Source: Methylophaga muralis
GTDB taxonomy: Bacteria; Pseudomonadota; Gammaproteobacteria; Nitrosococcales; Methylophagaceae
Length of the DNA: 64,000 bases
NCBI RefSeq assembly: GCF_001720165.1
Contig: NZ_MCRI01000001.1
Location: forward strand, 186,001-250,000
Direction of reading: 5' to 3'
Shown here: positions 1-9,771 of the stretch, piece after piece
Layout of the letters: every line of letters starts with the position of its first letter
How positions within the stretch are numbered: the stretch's first letter is position 1
The notes under the pieces: generated by a model
Database searches by the model: none
What the model saw: the letters and a program-made list of their open reading frames with translations, nothing else
What the model was told of the DNA's origin: nothing
Made by a program: the position numbers and the translations under genes

Positions 1-2
1 TG

Positions 3-2105
3 CAAACCCGTTTTCGCATCATGTTGATCAAATTAGAGTCATCCAGTTTCCTGCTCAGGTTGGTGCGAAGTGGACGACAGGAAGCAAATCGCATCAGCAC
101 ACAACAAGGTATCGGCGCGTTATGTCTGAACATGCTGCAATCGCTGACCGAACAGTTGCCTCATGTGGATAACAATGAGCTGCCTGCATTAGAGGTAACG
201 CTGGCTGAGTTATTGGTGGCTTGTCTTTCCCATAAGCAATCTGCTGCCAATGAAGAAGCTACTGATGTGCAATTGGCCCATTTACGTAGGGTGTGCAGAA
301 CCGTGGATTCACGGCTGGACGACCCGGATCTGAATATTGAAAAAATCGCTGCGCAGGAAGGTTTATCCGCCAGGTACTTACAGAAACTGTTCAAAAACAG
401 TGGCACAACGTTCAGTGAATATTTGAAAAGCCGGCGGATACAGCATTGTTGTATTGATCTGGCTAACCCTGCCCTCGCACAGTTCAGCATTGCCCAGCTG
501 TGCTATCGCTGGGGGTTTAATGATGCGGCCAACTTCAGCCGTACCTTTTCGCAGTTTATGGGCATGTCTCCGAAAAGCTATCGCGCCTCACCGCCACAGG
601 ATCTGCATGAACAACTTCGCCGTGGTTGTCCGCAAACCAAACCGTCAGCTCGTTCTCCTGTCACCGATCCGCAATCCTTTTTGCAAGATGATGACATTCA
701 AAAACGTCGCAGGCCATTTCAGGAAGTATTGGATGATCATGCTAAATATGCGCTTTCATTGCGACTCGCCCCTAAACGGGTTTCCGACATAGATAACACT
801 GCGCCCGCTCAAACCGTCGCTCAGTCTCCACGACAATATTACCTGCCGGTGTCCGATAAAACCGTTCACTGGGGCTATTTCAGCAATGCGATCAAACCGG
901 TATTAACCATCCGATCCGGCGATATTGTGACCATTGAAACCTTATCCCAGCATGCCTCAGATGACTGCGAACGCATGATCGACGGCGATGCCGGAGCACA
1001 AAGCGTTTTTCATTGGACTGGTACAACAAAGAATGTTGACCGGCGGGGGGCCGGGCCGATGGATGCCACGATATTTGGTCGCGGTGCCGGAGAAGGTTTT
1101 GGGGTGCATATTTGTACCGGGCCAGTCTATGTCACCGATGCTGAACCTGGCGATGTGTTGGAAATACGCATACTCGATATTCAACCGCGCCTCAGTTGCA
1201 GCCCGGAGCATCAAGGTAAACACTTTGGCAGCAATGCCGCCACCTGGTGGGGTTTTCAATATGATGACTTGCTCACTGAGCCCAAAAAACGTGAGGTGGT
1301 CACGGTATATGAAGTACATCAACACACCCATCCACCGCATGCCAAGGCGATTTATAACTTTCGTTGGACTCCGCAAACCGATCCCTACGGCATTGTGCAC
1401 CCAACCATTGATTACCCCGGCATACCGGTTGACCATTCCACTATAGACAAACAGTTCGGCATTCTCGACAAAGCCGTTATTCCGGTCAGACCACATTTTG
1501 GCGTGATGGCCGTCGCCCCGCGTGAAACCGGTATGGTTGATTCCATTCCGCCTAGCTATTTTGGCGGCAATATGGATAACTGGCGTGCTGGCAAAGGTAC
1601 TAAATTATTTCTGCCTGTTGCCACCCAGGGAGCCCTCTTCTCGGTCGGTGATCCCCATGCTTCTCAAGGGGATTCGGAATTATGCGGCACCGCCATTGAA
1701 TGTTCTTTAACCGGTGTATTTCAATTGGTGTTGCACAAACAACGTGATTTAAAAGGCAGTTATATGGATGGCCTCAATCATCCTTTTTTGGAAACACCGG
1801 ATGAATGGGTATTGCAGGGCATGAGTTTCTCCGACTATCAGGCTGAACTTGGCCCGAACGCCCAAACACAGGTATACAAAAATTCCTCTATGGAAGCGGC
1901 GATGCGTGACGCCTTCAGAAAAGCCCGTCACTACTTAATGAAAGAACATCAGCTTAGTGAAGATGAAGCTATCTCACTGATTTCAGTAGCGGTTGATTTT
2001 GGCATTACCCAGGTAGTGGATGGCAATCTGGGTGTGCATGCAATTATCCGCAAAGCCATTTTTCCAGACTATGACCCCGATCATCTTCCAAAAGCACATA
2101 GTTAG
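3..2105 (+). CDS. AraC-type regulator fused to acetamidase/formamidase domain (5' end outside window)
   Basis: The reading frame is open to the left edge, so the N terminus is missing; the first ATG in view is at 21. Counting from that Met, residues 1-80 look like the tail of an AraC-type ligand-binding domain, and residues about 85-195 form an AraC/XylS helix-turn-helix (DLNIEKIAAQEGLSARYLQK, then GFNDAANFSRTFSQFMGMSP). A linker of about 75 residues leads to a complete acetamidase/formamidase-like domain (about 275-660), with RSGDIVTIET, RMIDGDAGAQ, TGPVYVTDAEPGDVLEI and VDFGITQVVDG. The family hydrolyses short amides to ammonia and a carboxylate. The single frame carries both parts without a stop, so this is a true fusion in the sequence. 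The function as an amide-sensing or amide-cleaving regulator is inference; no amide transporter is adjacent. Confidence 0.85.
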   Translation, partial: QTRFRIMLIKLESSSFLLRLVRSGRQEANRISTQQGIGALCLNMLQSLTEQLPHVDNNELPALEVTLAELLVACLSHKQSAANEEATDVQLAHLRRVCRTVDSRLDDPDLNIEKIAAQEGLSARYLQKLFKNSGTTFSEYLKSRRIQHCCIDLANPALAQFSIAQLCYRWGFNDAANFSRTFSQFMGMSPKSYRASPPQDLHEQLRRGCPQTKPSARSPVTDPQSFLQDDDIQKRRRPFQEVLDDHAKYALSLRLAPKRVSDIDNTAPAQTVAQSPRQYYLPVSDKTVHWGYFSNAIKPVLTIRSGDIVTIETLSQHASDDCERMIDGDAGAQSVFHWTGTTKNVDRRGAGPMDATIFGRGAGEGFGVHICTGPVYVTDAEPGDVLEIRILDIQPRLSCSPEHQGKHFGSNAATWWGFQYDDLLTEPKKREVVTVYEVHQHTHPPHAKAIYNFRWTPQTDPYGIVHPTIDYPGIPVDHSTIDKQFGILDKAVIPVRPHFGVMAVAPRETGMVDSIPPSYFGGNMDNWRAGKGTKLFLPVATQGALFSVGDPHASQGDSELCGTAIECSLTGVFQLVLHKQRDLKGSYMDGLNHPFLETPDEWVLQGMSFSDYQAELGPNAQTQVYKNSSMEAAMRDAFRKARHYLMKEHQLSEDEAISLISVAVDFGITQVVDGNLGVHAIIRKAIFPDYDPDHLPKAHS

Positions 2106-2383
2106 CTTTCAGTTTGCTATTTCACCAATAAACCTCTCAAAACTCCCTGCAAGACACTTTTAAAAATTATTTTTAGCGGCGATCCGCTGACTGCCGCTGC
2201 TTGTGCGTTTTGTGACGCAGTTCACTTTACTCAGGTTAATGTGATTAGTTGGGGCCGGCGCAGAATGGGTTGAGGCTTTACTTGCAACCAAGCGTTGCGA
2301 TCAAAGATTAACAGGCCTTTACCAATCGCGAAATCTCTCGCGACACGTCCCCTGTACACCCAAAAAATAATCAAGGAGAAGTC

Positions 2384-4456
2384 ATGGACAAAACCGATCC
2401 GAAAACAAATCCAGGTAATGGTGGTGAAACTCATCAGCAGGCCACCGGCAAAACCTCCACTCTCACCACTCAACAAGGCGGCCCGATTGCCGACGATCAG
2501 AATTCATTAAAAGCTGGAGCTCGTGGTCCAGGTTTAATCGAAGATCATATTCTTCGCGAAAAACTGTTTCATTTTGATCATGAACGTATTCCAGAACGAG
2601 TGGTGCATGCCCGTGGCTTTGGTGCTCACGGTTATTTTGAAACCACCGAATCATTAGAAGACGTTACCTCTGCTGATATTTTCCAGCGTAAAGGCGAAAG
2701 AACACCTGCCTTTGTGCGTTTCTCAACCGTTGCCGGCAGTAAAGGCTCAGCTGATCTGGCGCGTGATGTTCGTGGCTTTGCCGTCAAGCTGTATACCAAA
2801 GAAGGTAACTGGGACATCGTGGGTAACAACATCCCAGTATTTTTTATTCAGGATGCGATTAAATTTCCTGATTTGGTTCACTCCGTCAAAGAAGAACCTG
2901 ATCGCGGATTTCCGCAGGCTCAGTCTGCCCATGATAACTTCTGGGATTTTGCGACTTTGATGCCGGAAAGCATGCATATGCTGATGTGGCAAATGTCAGA
3001 TCGCACGATTCCACGCTCATTTCGGTTTATGGAAGGCTTTGGCGTTCATAGCTTTCGATTAGTTGATAAAGATGGCAAAAGCCAGTTTGTAAAATTCCAT
3101 TGGAAGCCGAAACAAGGCATGCAGTCAGTTTTATGGGACGAAGCGTTAAAAATCAACGGGGCCGATCCGGATTTCCATCGTCGTGATTTATGGAATGCCA
3201 TCAATCAGGGAGATTACCCTGAGTGGGAATTGGGACTGCAGATTTTCGATGATGAGTTTGCTGAGAAATTTGAGTTTGATGTGTTGGATGCCACCAAGCT
3301 TATTCCCGAAGAACAGGTGCCGATTCGCATTGTCGGTCGTTTAGTATTGGATCGAGTGGTCAGTAACTTCTTTGCTGAAACCGAACAGGTGGCTTTTTGT
3401 ACCCAGAATATCGTCAAAGGCATCGATCATTCCAATGATCCGTTGCTGCAGGGTAGAAACTTTTCCTATCTTGATACACAGTTAAAACGTTTAGGTGGAC
3501 CCAATTTCACCCAGATCCCAATTAACGCGCCGAAATGCCCGATGCATCATTTCCAGCAAGATGGTCATATGGCAATGAGTAACCCGACAGGTCGGGCCAA
3601 CTATGAGCCCAACAGCTGGGGTGAAGAAGAAGGTGGTCCTCGTGAAGATCCGGCCAGGGGCTTTGAAAGTTATCCTGAAGATGTATCAGGACCAAAAGTC
3701 CGTGAACGTTCCGAGACCTTTGCTGATCACTACAGCCAGGCCAGGCAGTTTTATATAAGCCAGACTGACACCGAGCAGCAACATATTATTAATGCGTTTG
3801 CATTTGAGCTTAGTAAAGTCAAAACACCTGTAATTCGCGAACGAATGGTCAGTCACTTGCTGAATGTTGATAAACAATTGGCTGAAAAAGTCGCTGAGAA
3901 ATTGGGCATCAATCCGTTGCCTAAACCGGCTGATGCAGCGATGCCAACACGGGATGATCTCCCGGTTTCGGATAAGTTAAGTATTCTCAAGAATGGCCCT
4001 GATAGCTTTAAAGGCCGTAAAGTTGGTGTCTTGATGACCGATGGATTTGATGCAGATATTTTCAAATCGCTTGAGAAATCACTTAAAGCAGAAGGAGCAA
4101 TGTTTGAAGTTGTTGCCCCTCATAGTGGGGAAATTAAAAGCAGTACTGGCGATATGGTAAAAGTCGATGAAAAAGTTGATGGCGGACCTTCCGTATTATT
4201 TGATGCCATTGTTATTTTGCCCGGTAGCGACGGTGTGAAAATGCTGGCAGAAATGCCCCCGGCATTAACCTTTGTCAGTGATGCATTTAATCACAAGAAA
4301 TTTATCGGTTATGCTGATGATGCGATGCCGCTTTTGAAAAAAGCCGGTATCAGTGAGATGTTAGATGAAGGCTGCCTACAATTGACCAATACTAAAACCA
4401 CGGACGAATTTACCCAAAACTGTCGTGATATTCGTTTTTGGCAACGTGCCGGCTAG
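2384..4456 (+). CDS. katE: HPII-type large-subunit catalase
   Basis: Clade-2 haem catalase, 690 residues, which removes H2O2 in the cytoplasm. An N-terminal extension of about 45 residues precedes the core. The distal catalytic His is at residue 75 in [19 protein letters not shown], the catalytic Asn is near residue 148 in [12 protein letters not shown], and the proximal haem Tyr lies in [19 protein letters not shown]. The last 150 residues form the DJ-1/PfpI-like domain typical of HPII ([20 protein letters not shown]). AAGGAG stands seven bases before the ATG. The gene is monocistronic, followed by a hairpin terminator. The 278 bases upstream showed no operator I could defend. HPII enzymes are often stationary-phase controlled, but nothing here shows that. 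Confidence 0.97.
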   Translation: MDKTDPKTNPGNGGETHQQATGKTSTLTTQQGGPIADDQNSLKAGARGPGLIEDHILREKLFHFDHERIPERVVHARGFGAHGYFETTESLEDVTSADIFQRKGERTPAFVRFSTVAGSKGSADLARDVRGFAVKLYTKEGNWDIVGNNIPVFFIQDAIKFPDLVHSVKEEPDRGFPQAQSAHDNFWDFATLMPESMHMLMWQMSDRTIPRSFRFMEGFGVHSFRLVDKDGKSQFVKFHWKPKQGMQSVLWDEALKINGADPDFHRRDLWNAINQGDYPEWELGLQIFDDEFAEKFEFDVLDATKLIPEEQVPIRIVGRLVLDRVVSNFFAETEQVAFCTQNIVKGIDHSNDPLLQGRNFSYLDTQLKRLGGPNFTQIPINAPKCPMHHFQQDGHMAMSNPTGRANYEPNSWGEEEGGPREDPARGFESYPEDVSGPKVRERSETFADHYSQARQFYISQTDTEQQHIINAFAFELSKVKTPVIRERMVSHLLNVDKQLAEKVAEKLGINPLPKPADAAMPTRDDLPVSDKLSILKNGPDSFKGRKVGVLMTDGFDADIFKSLEKSLKAEGAMFEVVAPHSGEIKSSTGDMVKVDEKVDGGPSVLFDAIVILPGSDGVKMLAEMPPALTFVSDAFNHKKFIGYADDAMPLLKKAGISEMLDEGCLQLTNTKTTDEFTQNCRDIRFWQRAG

Positions 4457-4491
4457 TTGGTTTTTATGATGAAATAACAAGTTGAATCAGG

Positions 4492-4525
4492 TCACCCGTT
4501 TGAATGTTTAAACGGGTGATTTTTC
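4492..4525 (+). terminator. Rho-independent terminator after katE
   Basis: Ten-base perfect arms (TCACCCGTTT / AAACGGGTGA) around an eight-base loop are followed by a T run. It lies 36 bases after the katE stop and upstream of the next ribosome binding site. Confidence 0.85.
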
Positions 4526-4568
4526 GTTATCTTTTAGTTCAACTAAAACGTCTTATAAGGAGATCACC

Positions 4569-5744
4569 ATGATCGCCAGACGCTATTCCTATACGCTGAT
4601 AATTCTTGTGTTACTCGTTGTCGCTTTAATCATTCTGCGTATGCAATTGCCGTCATTGGTTAAGGATTATTTGAACGACAAAATGGCCGACATGGGAAAT
4701 TATCAAGGTGAAATCGCTGATGTCGACATTCATCTGTGGCGAGGCGCCTACTCTGTTGATCAACTGGAAATCACCAAAAAAGACCAGCCTTCGGTAGTAT
4801 TTTTTAAAGCAGAAACCATAGATACCTCGGTCAGCTGGACCGCTTTATTAAGAGGCAAAATCGTAGCCGATGTTGACTTGATTAATGCCGAAATCCACCT
4901 GGTCGATGACAAAGCAGATGACAAACCTTTAGAAGAATCCACCTGGCGGCAGACGGTGCAGGAGATTATCCCGTTAAAGATTGATCGATTTAATATAGAC
5001 AATGGTGAAATTCATTTTCATAACTTCAAATCTGATCCTCCAGTACATCTGGTGTTTCATCAACTCAATGGTGAAATCACCAACTTGAGTAATGCCGATC
5101 GCAGTGATGGGCTGGAATATGCCGATTTTGATCTGCAGGGTCTGTTATTTGATGACGCAAATGCCAATCTGAACGGAGAATTAGATCCTTTAGGGGATTT
5201 TCATAATTTTGCGCTAAATCTAAAAATCACCGGAATTGAGCTGACCAGGCTCAATGAAGTCTCCGAAGCCTATGGCAATTTTAATTTCAAATCCGGCAAG
5301 GGCGATTTTGTGATGGAGTTGCAAGCTGAAGATGCTCAGTTAAACGGCTACGCTAAACCCATCTTGGATAATGTCGAAATTTTTGATTTGGAAAAAGATC
5401 TCGAAGAAGGTGTTTTTAATGCTGCATGGCACGCTATCGTCGGTGCATTTGGTCGGATATTCCGCAACGAACCCAGAGACCGCATTGCCACTCAGATTGA
5501 AATCCGCGGCGATTTGGATGACCCTGATGTCAGTGCCTGGCAAGCGTTTCTGGCTATCCTGCAAAATGCTTTTGTCAACGCATTTGAAAGTGACTTTGGT
5601 CGGGAAACCGATCCAGAATCTTCACCATCACAAAACAACAAATCCGATGAATCTGAAACACGCTCCCAGTCGGAACCCGAATCTGATGCTGATACCGATT
5701 CAGTGGATTGCAGTCTCAGACCTATGTGGGAACAATGCGATTAA
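4569..5744 (+). CDS. DUF748/AsmA-like envelope protein
   Basis: A 391-residue protein with one N-terminal membrane segment (about residues 8-26, YTLIILVLLVVALIILRMQL). The rest is a mostly beta, repetitive body resembling DUF748/AsmA-like proteins (IADVDIHLWRGAYSVDQLEI, INAEIHLVDDK, DRFNIDNGEIHFHNF). Members of this superfamily are anchored in the inner membrane and project into the periplasm; several are tied to lipid transport or outer-membrane upkeep. The C terminus (from about 345) is a low-complexity Ser/Glu/Asp tail, probably disordered, ending in two Cys. AAGGAG precedes the ATG by six bases. It appears to be a single-gene unit. The exact function is unknown. Confidence 0.75.
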   Translation: MIARRYSYTLIILVLLVVALIILRMQLPSLVKDYLNDKMADMGNYQGEIADVDIHLWRGAYSVDQLEITKKDQPSVVFFKAETIDTSVSWTALLRGKIVADVDLINAEIHLVDDKADDKPLEESTWRQTVQEIIPLKIDRFNIDNGEIHFHNFKSDPPVHLVFHQLNGEITNLSNADRSDGLEYADFDLQGLLFDDANANLNGELDPLGDFHNFALNLKITGIELTRLNEVSEAYGNFNFKSGKGDFVMELQAEDAQLNGYAKPILDNVEIFDLEKDLEEGVFNAAWHAIVGAFGRIFRNEPRDRIATQIEIRGDLDDPDVSAWQAFLAILQNAFVNAFESDFGRETDPESSPSQNNKSDESETRSQSEPESDADTDSVDCSLRPMWEQCD

Positions 5745-5774
5745 TTAATAACGTGTCGTCGCTTTGATAATAAG

Positions 5775-5804
5775 CCGCTATTCGTCAGTTATTTCGAATA
5801 GCGG
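5775..5804 (-). terminator. Hairpin overlapping the 3' end of the Rho_N gene
   Basis: Ten-base perfect arms (CCGCTATTCG / CGAATAGCGG) span the stop codon of the minus-strand gene. On that strand the stem is followed only by CTTATTAT, so the T run is weak. It may serve both converging genes. Confidence 0.5.
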
Positions 5805-6081
5805 TCACCAGTTCCGACTTGCTCATTTTGCTACGCCCTTTGATATTCAACTGACTGGCCCGGTTATACAGCTCCTGAAGTGTCCGTGACTCCAATGAGG
5901 AATTAGGATTGCCTGTTCCCTGAGTTGTTTTTCTGGGTGTGCGGCCTTCTTCACGGCGTTGTTTATTCACTGTTCGAGCCGCGATTTCTTCAGCTTTATC
6001 CGTCTTTTTACCACTTTTCTGCTGTTGTTCTTTTATATGCTCATATTGACGTTCGTCTTTATCTGTCCATTCGGCAACCAT
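5785..6081 (-). CDS. Small Rho_N (SAP-like) domain protein
   Basis: A 98-residue, very charged protein. Residues 1-60 are rich in Lys, Glu and Gln (KDERQYEHIKEQQQKSGKK) and probably helical or disordered. Residues 63-97 match the Rho N-terminal helical domain (RTLQELYNRASQLNIKGRSK, then MSKSELVTAIRNN), a nucleic-acid-binding fold related to SAP. Similar small stress-associated proteins occur across Proteobacteria, often without known roles. AGGAGG lies eight bases before the ATG. It converges on the DUF748 gene. Nucleic-acid binding is inferred from the domain only. Confidence 0.75.
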   Translation of the reverse strand: MVAEWTDKDERQYEHIKEQQQKSGKKTDKAEEIAARTVNKQRREEGRTPRKTTQGTGNPNSSLESRTLQELYNRASQLNIKGRSKMSKSELVTAIRNN

Positions 6082-6193
6082 AATGTGTTCCTCCTGTTCA
6101 TCGTATTAAACCAGCATCATCCACATTACCAAGGCCATCAGCACCATGCCTATATCCTCGGTTAAAATTGCTTAACTTAATGACACAGTTAAC

Positions 6194-6226
6194 AAAAAGG
6201 CCCTGCCGGAAATCCGACAGAGCCTT
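6194..6226 (-). terminator. Terminator of the STN-TonB receptor gene
   Basis: On the minus strand, near-perfect 14-base arms (AAGGCTCTGTCGGA / TCCGGCAGGGCCTT) close on a two-base loop and run into TTTTT. It stands 27 bases after the receptor stop codon and closes the sigma/anti-sigma/receptor unit. Confidence 0.88.
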
Positions 6227-6252
6227 GATGATCTAACTTCTTTCTACTTTAT

Positions 6253-8715
6253 TTAGAAATCATATTTCAATGTCAGATTAGCGTTACGTGGTGCGCCATA
6301 GGCTAACTGACTGTAAAAACCGATATTGGTGTAATACTTTTCATCAAATACATTATTGATATTCAGCTGAGCACTCAATGCTGGAGTCATCTGGTATTTG
6401 GCCATCAAGCGAACCAGCGCGTAACTATCCTGTTTTAACTTTTCGGCCTGACCTAACGGATTAGTTGCCATTGTGTAGTTAGAGCTTTCCCAGTTCACAC
6501 CACCACCTAATGTCAATTGGTTCATTCGATAAGTAGTGAACAACGTTGCGGTACGACGAGGATAATTGGTATTAACGGCTGTGCCATCTGCATCTTCAGT
6601 CTGAAACTGTGACCAGCCCACCAGCAGATTCCAGTTCTCGGTGATGGCACCGGAAACTTCTACTTCAAAACCTTTACTGGTGGTACCTTCCGCCGCAACT
6701 GAGGCCTGACTGGTAGTACCTGGTACCAAAAATCCCGTGTCGGCCTGTGCCAGGTTATCCTGCTCTATACGAAATACCGAGAATGTAGCATTGACCCGGC
6801 CTTGTAAATACTCTGCTTTAATCCCTGCTTCGTAGTTTTCACCCTCCAATGGATCCAGATAATTACCATTGCGATCCTGGGCGTCTTGAGGATTAAAAAT
6901 ATCCGTATAGCTAACATAAGTCGAGTAGATGTCATTAATCTCATAAATCAAACCAGCATAAGGTGTTACAACCTGATGATGATCAAAGTTATAGCGATCA
7001 CCGTTCCATTTCATGCCTTCAATTTCCCAATTGGTAAGTCGACTACCCAGGATTAATTTCAAAGGATCGGCAAGCGTTAGCCGAGCTACTGCATAACCGC
7101 CTACTTGTTTGGTTTTTTGGGTGGTATAGGTGGTTTTTTCACCCCACTCAGGTTCTGGGTATGAGCCATCCCAGTCATAAAAACTTCCTACCGGTGCAGG
7201 ATTCAGTCGAGGACGTCTCTCGGTAATCAGATCCTGTTTGCTATGTAAAAAACCCACGGTTAACTCATGACTTTGACCAGCAAAATCGAAAGGTAAGGAA
7301 CCATAAATATCAATATTGTCCTGCTCCCTTTCCACGTCATACCACGTCGGTCCAGAAGTTGTCATACCCAATCCAGTGGTACGATCCGGGTATCCGCTGA
7401 GAAATATCAAACGTAAATCAGCATCATTAATATTTTTGGAATATCCGGCATAAAGCTTTAACCCGGAATCAAATACATGTTCAACATTGGCAAAGTAATT
7501 GGTGTGGGTTGAACTCCATTCAGTCCAGTCAGCAGCATTGGTTTTCGAACGTGACCAATCTGTCCTGCCACCATCACTGAACCAGATGGGCAAGCCACCC
7601 CAGGTTGAACCAGTAGGTTTATTTTGTTGCTGGCTAATACCAACATTCATTAACGTGTTATCAGTAAGATCAGCCGCTAGCGTGCCATAAAACACCGATT
7701 TTTCATTTTCCAGCACATCGATAAATGATCGCTCATCCAGATAGCTGCCAACCAATCGTCCACGAACTGTTCCGGATTCGTTTAACGGTGTCGAAATATC
7801 GACCGTACCTTGATAACGATCCCAACTGCCGGCGCTGATAGAGGCATACCCGGTAAATTCTTTGCTGTCCGCCTTTTTTCGAACCAGATTAATAGCCGCT
7901 GAAGGATTACCCTCCCCTGAAATCAATCCACTGGCACCACGTACTACTTCAATACGATCATAGATAACTGTATCCATTTGTGATTCACCAGCAGCCCATC
8001 CGGCTTCCCAGGTGGTTGGCACACCATCAATCTGATAGTTATCAATACCAAACCCACGAGCTGAGAAACTGTTTCGTGAGCTATCTAGATTCGATGAAGT
8101 AACACCGGTCACCGTATTAACCACATCGGTCAGCGATTCCAGTTGCATATCGTCAATCATCTGACGGGTAATTACGGATACCGATTGCGGTGTTTCACGA
8201 ATAGATAACCCCAATCGCGTAGCGGTATTCATTGAGCCGCTAGTATAGGAATTGGTGCCCTCTGTAGTATTACCAATACCGGTTGCGCTGACTTGAACCG
8301 GTGACAAAGTCACACTGTCCACCTCTGATGACGTACCAGTTGAACTGACTTGTAGCTGATAACTATCGCCCGAAGTTTTCACCACTTGCAGATGGGTGCC
8401 TTGCAGTAATTGTTGCAAAGCCGAATCGATTGAATGTTCACCAGTGAGGCCTGAGCTTTGAAGGCCTCGCGTTAACGCAGCATCAAAATAAATGTTCACA
8501 CCTGCCTGACTGGCAAAAAGATTTAACACACTGCCCAGTTCACCGGCCTGAATGGCGTAACTCTGTGTGACTGTCTCTGCATAAGTGTTGGTCGAATATG
8601 CCGTGACCGGCATTAATAACGCACTGCATAACAATAAATGTCTGCTGGAGCCAGTTATCCGTTGAATGGCACGAACAATAGGCGTTCTTTTAGGTATCGA
8701 TAGAGTGGTTTGCAT
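6253..8715 (-). CDS. TonB-dependent siderophore receptor with STN signalling domain
   Basis: Outer-membrane transducer of the FecA/FpvA class, 820 residues from the chosen start. An upstream in-frame GTG at 8757 is less likely because CGAGGAC stands just before the ATG at 8715. After a signal peptide ending near AYSTNTYA comes the STN domain (QSYAIQAGELGSVLNLFASQ), then the plug (TRLGLSIRETPQSVSVITRQ; YDRIEVVRGASGLISGEGNP) and the beta-barrel, ending in the aromatic C terminus LTLKYDF. STN receptors pass the ligand signal to a FecR-like anti-sigma, which here is the next gene upstream together with its sigma factor. The ligand is probably a ferric siderophore; which one cannot be told. Confidence 0.93.
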   Translation of the reverse strand: MQTTLSIPKRTPIVRAIQRITGSSRHLLLCSALLMPVTAYSTNTYAETVTQSYAIQAGELGSVLNLFASQAGVNIYFDAALTRGLQSSGLTGEHSIDSALQQLLQGTHLQVVKTSGDSYQLQVSSTGTSSEVDSVTLSPVQVSATGIGNTTEGTNSYTSGSMNTATRLGLSIRETPQSVSVITRQMIDDMQLESLTDVVNTVTGVTSSNLDSSRNSFSARGFGIDNYQIDGVPTTWEAGWAAGESQMDTVIYDRIEVVRGASGLISGEGNPSAAINLVRKKADSKEFTGYASISAGSWDRYQGTVDISTPLNESGTVRGRLVGSYLDERSFIDVLENEKSVFYGTLAADLTDNTLMNVGISQQQNKPTGSTWGGLPIWFSDGGRTDWSRSKTNAADWTEWSSTHTNYFANVEHVFDSGLKLYAGYSKNINDADLRLIFLSGYPDRTTGLGMTTSGPTWYDVEREQDNIDIYGSLPFDFAGQSHELTVGFLHSKQDLITERRPRLNPAPVGSFYDWDGSYPEPEWGEKTTYTTQKTKQVGGYAVARLTLADPLKLILGSRLTNWEIEGMKWNGDRYNFDHHQVVTPYAGLIYEINDIYSTYVSYTDIFNPQDAQDRNGNYLDPLEGENYEAGIKAEYLQGRVNATFSVFRIEQDNLAQADTGFLVPGTTSQASVAAEGTTSKGFEVEVSGAITENWNLLVGWSQFQTEDADGTAVNTNYPRRTATLFTTYRMNQLTLGGGVNWESSNYTMATNPLGQAEKLKQDSYALVRLMAKYQMTPALSAQLNINNVFDEKYYTNIGFYSQLAYGAPRNANLTLKYDF

Positions 8716-8796
8716 AAGTCCTCGTGTATGAATAACGCAAGTTAATGGGTTACCCACAAAGACGAGTCAGCATTTGAAAAGGTGTAAGTTATTGAA

Positions 8797-9771
8797 TTAC
8801 GCCGAATGAACCGTCACCCAGTAACGGCTGCGAAATGTTACAGCTACTGGAAATAACCACGTTACCGCCATTAACGCTTGGTCGGTATTGCCCACATCAA
8901 ATGTGCCACTGATATGAAATTTCGACAGCTCAGGTTCAACACGAATTACACCAGGACGATACCGGGCCAGCTCATTTAAAAAAATATCCAACGACATATC
9001 ATTGATAATCAGCTTTTTCTGCAACCAGGCATCCTCACCCTCCACAAGTGCTGTAACAGGTTCAAAATTTGTTTGGCTAAAAATCAACTTGTTACCCGCC
9101 CTGCAAATGGTCTGCTGCTTATTAGGCAAACTGACTTTTACCTGATGCTCAAACACCGACAGAATCGTGTAATCTTTTTGTTGCTGAACAGAAAACCGCG
9201 TCCCAAATGGTTTTAATAAACCTTGGTGGGTTTGCACATAAAAAGGCCGGATATCACTATTCGAACTGGTGGAGATCATGATCTCGCCTTGTTGCAAGTT
9301 GATCCGTCGTTCGACTTCAGAAAAATGAACATTGATAGCCGACGCACTGTTCAACATGATGGTTGAGCCATCCGTCAGCTGCACTTCCCGGATTTCTCCG
9401 GTGTGCGTGGAATGATCTGCCAGCATCAAACCAGCAGGTGAATATTGCCAGGCAAGCCAGCTTGATGAAGAAATACCCACAATACCGGCGATGCTTTTGA
9501 GCACGTTCCTTCGAGTATTTGAAGGATGCTCTTCTGAATCTGGTGTAAGAGAATTAAATGCAACATCTCCGGGAAGTTGCTTGAGTTGTTGTTGCAGTTT
9601 TTCCAGTTGCTGCCAGGCCCAGTGATTTTCAGGTTGTTTCGATAACCAGCTTTGCCAGGCTTGCTGCGTTTTGTCGATATTGGTATTTGCCGTGAGTTCC
9701 ACATGCCATTGGGCAGCATCCGCCAGCGCCTTCTGTTGCTGCGGTGTTAATCTCGCTAAAGCCGCTTTCAT
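8797..9771 (-). CDS. FecR-family anti-sigma factor / sigma regulator
   Basis: A 324-residue protein. The N-terminal cytoplasmic FecR_N-like part (about 15-70) holds the conserved Trp-rich pattern AWQSWLSKQPENHWAWQQLE. One membrane segment follows RRNVLKSIAGIVGISSSSW (about 88-110). The periplasmic FecR domain (about 120-215, TGEIREVQLTDGSTIMLNSA) and a C-terminal STN-like domain (about 250-320) complete the usual order. It would hold the partner ECF sigma factor at the membrane and release it when the STN receptor is loaded. Its ATG overlaps the sigma factor stop (ATGA), which implies translational coupling. Confidence 0.92.
   Translation of the reverse strand: MKAALARLTPQQQKALADAAQWHVELTANTNIDKTQQAWQSWLSKQPENHWAWQQLEKLQQQLKQLPGDVAFNSLTPDSEEHPSNTRRNVLKSIAGIVGISSSSWLAWQYSPAGLMLADHSTHTGEIREVQLTDGSTIMLNSASAINVHFSEVERRINLQQGEIMISTSSNSDIRPFYVQTHQGLLKPFGTRFSVQQQKDYTILSVFEHQVKVSLPNKQQTICRAGNKLIFSQTNFEPVTALVEGEDAWLQKKLIINDMSLDIFLNELARYRPGVIRVEPELSKFHISGTFDVGNTDQALMAVTWLFPVAVTFRSRYWVTVHSA

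Noticed and set aside
957-1496. 179-codon minus-strand open frame and a 152-codon plus-strand frame within the amidase domain
   Set aside because: They are shadows of the amidase frame with no ribosome binding site, motifs or family resemblance.
8716-8757. Upstream GTG start for the STN TonB receptor
   Set aside because: It would add 14 residues before the signal peptide and lacks a ribosome binding site, whereas the ATG at 8715 has one.
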